From Helianthus annuus (lineage: Eukaryota; Streptophyta; Magnoliopsida; Asterales; Asteraceae), in NCBI RefSeq assembly GCF_002127325.2, contig NC_035444.2, forward strand, positions 80,349,392-80,413,391: 64,000 nt of DNA, read 5' to 3'. Positions 58,764-64,000 of the stretch are shown here, piece by piece. Both the position numbers and the translations under genes were made by a program. The notes under the pieces are model-generated. The model had not been told where the DNA came from. It worked only from the letters and a program-made list of their open reading frames with translations, and searched no databases. Every line of letters begins with the position of its first letter. Within the stretch, counting starts at the first letter, position 1.

Positions 58764-61700
58764 CCGTGGTAGTAGCTTCAGCCTCAGTAGTGGTTGTATT
58801 AGTTCCGAATAACTGGGGATATTTTTCTGTCATCTGGTCTTCGCGTTCCCAGGTGTACTCTGGGCCACGACGGGAGTTCCAACGAACTCGAACAAGAGGG
58901 ATTCTCGTGTTTTTGAGGACCTTAACATCCCGGTCCGTGATTTCAACTGGCTCCTCGACGAACTGCAACCGCTCGTCGATAGTGAGTTCCTTGAAAGGAA
59001 CTATGAGGGTCTCATCTGACAGGCACTTCTTCAGATTCGACACGTGAAATACATTGTGAACTGCACCGAGTTCAGCTGGTAGGTTTAGCTTGTAGGCCAC
59101 TTTGCCTATTTTCTCAATGATCTCGAACGGTCCGACATATCGCGGATTTAATTTGCCCCGTTTGCCAAAACGAACCACACCCTTCCAGGGTGAGACTTTA
59201 AGTAAAACCCGGTCCCCGACCTGAAATTCCAAAGGTTTTCTACGCTTGTCCGCGTAGGCTTTCTGACGGTCGCGTGCTGCCGCCATGCGTTGTCGTATTT
59301 GCGCAATCTTTTCCGTGGCGTCCACTACAATCTCTGGACCCGTAATCTGACTATCCCCCACCTCTGCCCAACAGAGAGGTGACCGGCATTTACGCCCGTA
59401 CAATGCCTCGAATGGAGCGGCTTGTATGCTGGTGTGATAACTGTTATTGTATGAGAACTCCACCAAAGGGAGATGCTTTTCCCAGCCGTTGCCGAAATCG
59501 ATAACACATGCCCGAAGCATGTCTTCAAGAGTTTGAATCGTTCGCTCAGACTGCCCATCCGTCTGAGGATGATATGCTGTGCTCATGTCTAATCGTGAGC
59601 CGAAAGATTTGTGCATTGCTTGCCATAGTTCTGACGTGAATCGTGCATCGCGATCCGAAATGATGGATGTGGGCACCTCGTGCCTCGAAACAACTTCTTT
59701 AAGATAGACGTCTGCGAGAGTGGAGAACTTATCCGTTTCCTTTATAGCCAGAAAGTGTGCAGACTTGGTGAGTCGATCCACGATCACCCATATGGTATCA
59801 TTCCCCCGCTGGGATCTAGGTAAGCCCGTAACGAAATCCATGGAAATTTCTTCCCATTTCCATTGCGGTATCTTGGGTTGCTGAAGTAGGCCCGCTGGTT
59901 TCTGATACTCCACTTTGACCTTTGCACAAGTCAAACACTTGCTAACGTAAGTAGCGATGTGGGCCTTCATACTAGGCCACCAATATGTTGTTCTGATGTC
60001 GTGGTACATTTTATCCGACCCTGGATGTACCGAGTAGCGGGACTTGTGAGCTTCATCCATTACCAGCTCGCGTAAACCGCCATAAAGTGGGACCCAAATA
60101 CGCCCCGTTACATAGTAGGCGCCGTCTGCCTTCTGTTCTAATCGTTGTCGTGAGCCGCGTAGGGCTTCAGCCCTAACGTTTTCTGGTTTCAATGCTTCTA
60201 CCTGAGCATCTCGTATCTGTGCAGGAAGGCTAGACTGAATCGTAAGCTGTAGTGCTCGTACGCGTCTAGGTAGTGTGTCCTTTCGACTGAGGGCGTCAGC
60301 CACAACATTGGCTTTGCCTGGATGGTACTTAATGGCGCATTCGTAATCGTTCAGAAGTTCAACCCATCTTCGTTGACGCATGTTCAAATCCTTTTGCTTA
60401 AGAATATGCTCGAGACTCCTGTGATCGGTGTAAATTGTGCACTTGGTACCGTACAGGTAGTGTCGCCATATCTTGAGCGCGAAAACAACAGCTCCCAGCT
60501 CTAAATCGTGCGTCGTGTAGTTTCGTTCGTGAATCTTAAGTTGGCGCGAGGCGTAAGCAATGACCTTGTCGCGCTGCATTAACACACATCCAAGACCCTG
60601 GATGGATGCATCACAATAGACCACAAAATCGTCCGTGCCCTCTGGCAAAGAGAGGATAGGTGCACTGCAAAGTCTATCCTTTAGGTACTGAAAAGCAGTT
60701 TCCTGAGTGTTGCCCCAGCGGTAGGTGACACCCTTCTGTGTCAGTAGTGTAAGCGGCTGAGCAATCTTTGAAAAGTCTTTAATAAACCGTCTGTAGTAAC
60801 CCGCCAAACCCAAGAATTGGCGTATTTCCGTTGGCGTACGTGGTGCAGGCCAGTTCCTGATCGAGTCCACCTTGGATGGATCAACATGGATCCCATCCTT
60901 GTTCACTACGTGGCCTAGAAAGTGGACTTCACGAAGCCAGAAGTCGCATTTCGAAAACTTAGCGTACAGCTGTTCCTTCCGTAGGAGTTCCAAAATAAGG
61001 TGTAGATGCTGCTCGTGTTCCTCCTGACTCTTGGAGTAGATCAGAATGTCGTCGATAAAAACAATTACAAACTTGTCTAGATAGGGTTTGCACACCCTGT
61101 TCATAAGGTCCATAAATACGACAGGCGCGTTCGTTAACCCGAACGGCATGACAAGAAACTCGTAGTGGCCATAACGAGTTCTGAATGCTGTCTTGGAGAC
61201 GTCCTCCTCTCGGACTCTCAGCTGATGGTAACCAGACCTCAAGTCTATCTTGGAGTAATAACACGACCCTTGCAACTGGTCGAATAAGTCGTCTATGCGT
61301 GGAAGAGGATAACGGTTCTTCACCGTCACCTTGTTGAGTTCACGGTAGTCGATGCACATTCTGAACGTACCGTCTTTCTTTTTCACGAATAATACTGGAG
61401 CTCCCCAAGGCGAAGAGCTTGGACGAATGAAGCCCTTTTCCAAGAGCTCTTGTAGCTGCTTTGACAGTTCCTCCAATTCTGATGGAGCTAGACGATATGG
61501 TGCTCGAGCTATAGGTGCTGCTCCTGGAGCGAGCTCGATTTGAAATTCGCCCTGACGGTGAGGCGGTAATCCAGGTAAATCTTCAGGAAACACCTGAGGG
61601 TAGTCGCGTACTACTGGAATGTCTTCCAATTTCTTTTCCTTCACTGATGCATCTGAAACGAGTGCCAAGATTGCGGTGTGACCCTTCCGCAAACATTTCT

Positions 61701-63427
61701 GAGCCTTCAAGAAAGAGATGATGCCAACCACAGCACCACTCTTGTCGCCTTGGACTTCGAGAGGTTCTCAACCAGAACGTGGAATGCGAATAATCTTCTC
61801 ACTGCATAAGATCTCTGCCTGATGTTGGGATAACCAATCCATCCCTATGACGATATCGAAACTTCCCAAGACTATGGAAATAAGGTCGATGGAGAAAGCT
61901 TGACCGGCTAAGACGATACTACAACCCCTGACTATCTGCGTGGCTTCTAAACTCTTACCATTAGCTAGTTCTACGACGTGTTTGGTGTTTAGGGGTGTTG
62001 ATGTACGTTTTAACAATTTACTGGCTTTCACAGAAATATAACTTGTATCCGCACCCGAATCAAATAAAACAGTAACATAAATATCGTCAAGGAGAAACTT
62101 ACCCATAACTACGTTGGGATCGTTCATTGCATCTCCTCGTCCTAACACGAAAGCTCGACCCCTTGCCTCGTCGCCATTGTTGTTGTTGTTTCCACCGTTG
62201 TTGTGCCTGTTGCCCTGGTTATTGTTGTTGTTGCGGTTCTGATTCCGGTTCAACTGAGGACAATCACGTTTGTAATGACCTTCTGCCCCACACTAGAAAC
62301 ATCCCCGGTTTCCACGCTATGGCTGCTGCTGCTGTGGGTTCTGTGGAGCTGGTTGTTGCGGTTGCTGGTTCTGATTTGCAGGCCGTGGGCTCCTACAGTC
62401 TTTGGCCTCGTGACCCATCTTGAGACATCTTTGACAACGACCCTTGTTGCACTGGCCGCTGTGATGTCTGTTGCAGTTGTGACACTTGGGGTGAAACCCT
62501 TGATACCTTCTCTGTCTATGACCACCAGAGGATTGCTGACTAGGACTCTGGTAGTGGTCAGTCTTCTGCTGCTGAGCTTGAGATTGAACAGATGCTGAAC
62601 CTTTACTAGAATCCCCATCCCACTTTCTTTTGTTGTCACTGGGTGTAGTGGGAGTAGTGGCTGATGCGGTAGCACTGATGCGTTTGGGCAACTTGTTCTG
62701 TTCCACCGCCTGATCCGTGAGGCGATGAGCAAGACGCTGGATGTCTTGGATATTGTCGAGGTTAGCCGACGTAACATGGCTCTGAATTTCTGAGGCTAGA
62801 CCCTTGAGGTACAGCTCGATGCACTTAATTGGAGGATCTACCATGGTTGGGCACAAGATGGCCAGTTTCGTTTGACCGCTTCGTGTAAGCTTCAATCTCT
62901 GACCCCGTCATCTTCAGATGATAAAACTCATCTTCCAGCTTGTGAATGTCGTCACGCGTGCAGTATTCTCGCTTGATGAGTTCCTTGAAATCGTTCCATG
63001 GGGTGGCGTTAGCAGCTGCCAACCCTAAAATCTGAACTTGGGCGTTCCACCAAGTTAGTGCTATTCCTTCTAGCGTGCCAGTGGCGTATTTCACCCTGCG
63101 AGCCTCAGGGCATTCACACATCTCAAATACTGACTCGAGCTTCTCAAACCAGTGGAGGAGTCCCACTGCCCCCTCTGTGCCGCTGAAAGTACTTGGACGA
63201 CAGTCCATGAAGTTCTTGAAAGTGCAGACAGGTTGCTGCGCGTGTTGACCTATTGTGTATGAATAGGACAAAGTTAAATACGAGAGTTAATGTAGGATCT
63301 AAAGATCCTAGTGTGAGTCTATACTGCAGGGTATACTACCTGCTTGAGCAGCTGCAAGTGCCGCAGCAACTTGAGCTTGAACGAGAGCCTCTAGCTGGGC
63401 TTGAGTCATGTTAATTCGTCCAGACAT
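58702..63427 (-). pseudogene. Gag-pol of Tekay element 2 (disabled)
   Basis: Same domain order and close similarity to element 1. Start ATG at 63427 (MSGRINMTQAQL) with a probable 90-bp intron (63250-63339); gag continues in frame to about 62856, where one extra A shifts the frame. Two TAG codons (62319-62317, and 62295-62293 inside the second zinc knuckle, where element 1 has Gln) and one TGA (61770-61768, for Gly, near the protease/RT joint) follow. The last 1,009 codons (61731-58702) are open and keep [33 protein letters not shown] and [13 protein letters not shown]. So the enzyme end is open but the polyprotein cannot be made in full. Confidence 0.88.
63250..63339 (-). other. Putative 90-bp intron at the start of Tekay 2 gag
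   Basis: CAG|GTAGTATA at the 5' side and CACAATAG at the 3' side. Joining leaves ..AAAQA-G-QHAQQPVC in one frame, matching ..[14 protein letters not shown] in element 1. Confidence 0.6.
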
Positions 63428-63731
63428 GATCTTCATAGCAAATGCAACATGAGTTAGAGAGGTTCGCGAATAGAGCGATGACAGAAGAGTGTAAGCACAT
63501 AGGGGTTCTCATGTAACGACGTATGGTAAGCAATGTAATCTAGCATACTACGAGCAAAGTTCTAAGCAGTTCTAGCAAGCAGGTAATAAACATAAACCTT
63601 ATTACCTAGGATGTCGAGTCTTACACGTGGAGCGAAGCGTCGTTGTGGATCGTTGAGAGCACTGTTCTGGTTATAGTCTGGTTTTAATAAAAACGTTTTC
63701 CCATATTAAAACCTAGTTCTCTATAACCAAT

Positions 63732-63744
63732 GACTCTGATACCA
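63732..63744 (-). other. tRNA-Met primer-binding site, Tekay 2, one mismatch
   Basis: TGGTATCAGAGTC on the minus strand; the usual site ends GCC, so one base has changed (C to T on that strand). Confidence 0.8.
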
Positions 63745-63748
63745 ATCT

Positions 63749-64000
63749 GTCACACCCCCAAATTCCACACGCGGAGTACCACCGCTTGGGAGCGTGACTG
63801 ACCAGGATCAAGCCATCAATCATATTGAACATAGCATAATATAAATAAGATAGTTCGTAAAACCCCAATTCAATATAATTGATGTTCTAAACCAAACATA
63901 GTATCAATAGCGGAAGCATAATAATGTAAACCCAAATTAAATCATAAGTTCGAACATTCGAAACGTTAAACATAGTGTTCATGATCTGTGCTCCACAACG
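63749..64000 (-). repeat. Tekay element 2, 5' LTR (partial)
   Basis: The first 252 bp, matching 56329-56579 apart from a one-base length change in a C run; cut by the window edge. Confidence 0.9.

Larger units (their letters stand above)
56324..64000 (-). mobile_element. Tekay-type element 2, inserted in the old pol, runs off the window
   Basis: Left LTR (3') 56329-58623 is 2,295 bp; the 5' LTR starts at 63749 and is cut by the window edge after 252 bp. In that overlap I see one difference (AAACCCAATT against AAACCCCAATT). The likely target is ATATA (56324-56328). It sits in the RNase H codons of the old gypsy element. Gag-pol is recognisable along its length but inactivated. Confidence 0.88.

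Overview
The window is plant nuclear DNA: genes with many GT-AG introns, plant-type LTR retrotransposons primed by initiator tRNA-Met, Helitron-like ends and many short inverted-repeat transposons. The repeat families look like those of Asteraceae, but that assignment is inference; only 'eudicot-like plant' is well supported.

Layout. 1-6930 is repeat-rich: an 18-bp minisatellite, two Helitron-like 3' ends, a 2.3-kb solo LTR with a perfect 5-bp target duplication (TSD), and a 1.4-kb MULE-like element that stops about 90 bp before a gene. 7015-9543 is an uninterrupted 842-codon TPR protein of the TTC27/Emw1 family (+). 10258-17016, with probable leader exons to about 18.9 kb, is RECG, the organellar RecG-type helicase (-), reconstructed here as 15 exons that stay in frame. 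Its introns and leader hold at least six inverted-repeat elements, several with clear TSDs and one nested in another. 23935-26363 is a group-D (TDY) MAP kinase, MPK9-like (-), reconstructed as 10 exons totalling exactly 505 codons including the stop. One of its introns begins with AT instead of GT.

32137-51480 is a four-layer nest of transposons, with a matching target duplication visible at every layer: a 1.9-kb PIF/Harbinger element (TSD TAA) was cut inside its transposase gene by a 3.5-kb gypsy solo LTR (CCATC). That LTR was cut by a non-coding copia-like element (AACAT), whose left LTR was cut by a 10,038-bp Tekay-type chromovirus (CAAGT). The chromovirus has two 2,487-bp LTRs that look identical and an intact gag-pol. 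51704-64000 is a second nest: inverted-repeat element, then an old decayed gypsy element, then a younger but inactivated Tekay-type element that runs off the window.

The three cellular genes are unrelated housekeeping or signalling genes (ribosome/assembly-type TPR protein, organelle DNA maintenance, MAP kinase signalling) and do not form a functional unit. The most notable signals lie in the mobile DNA. Several LTR families each carry their own CG-containing short inverted motif in clusters, usually one just upstream of the TATA box and, in the gypsy LTRs, a second in the transcribed leader. Both Tekay elements carry a small, frame-consistent intron at the start of gag.
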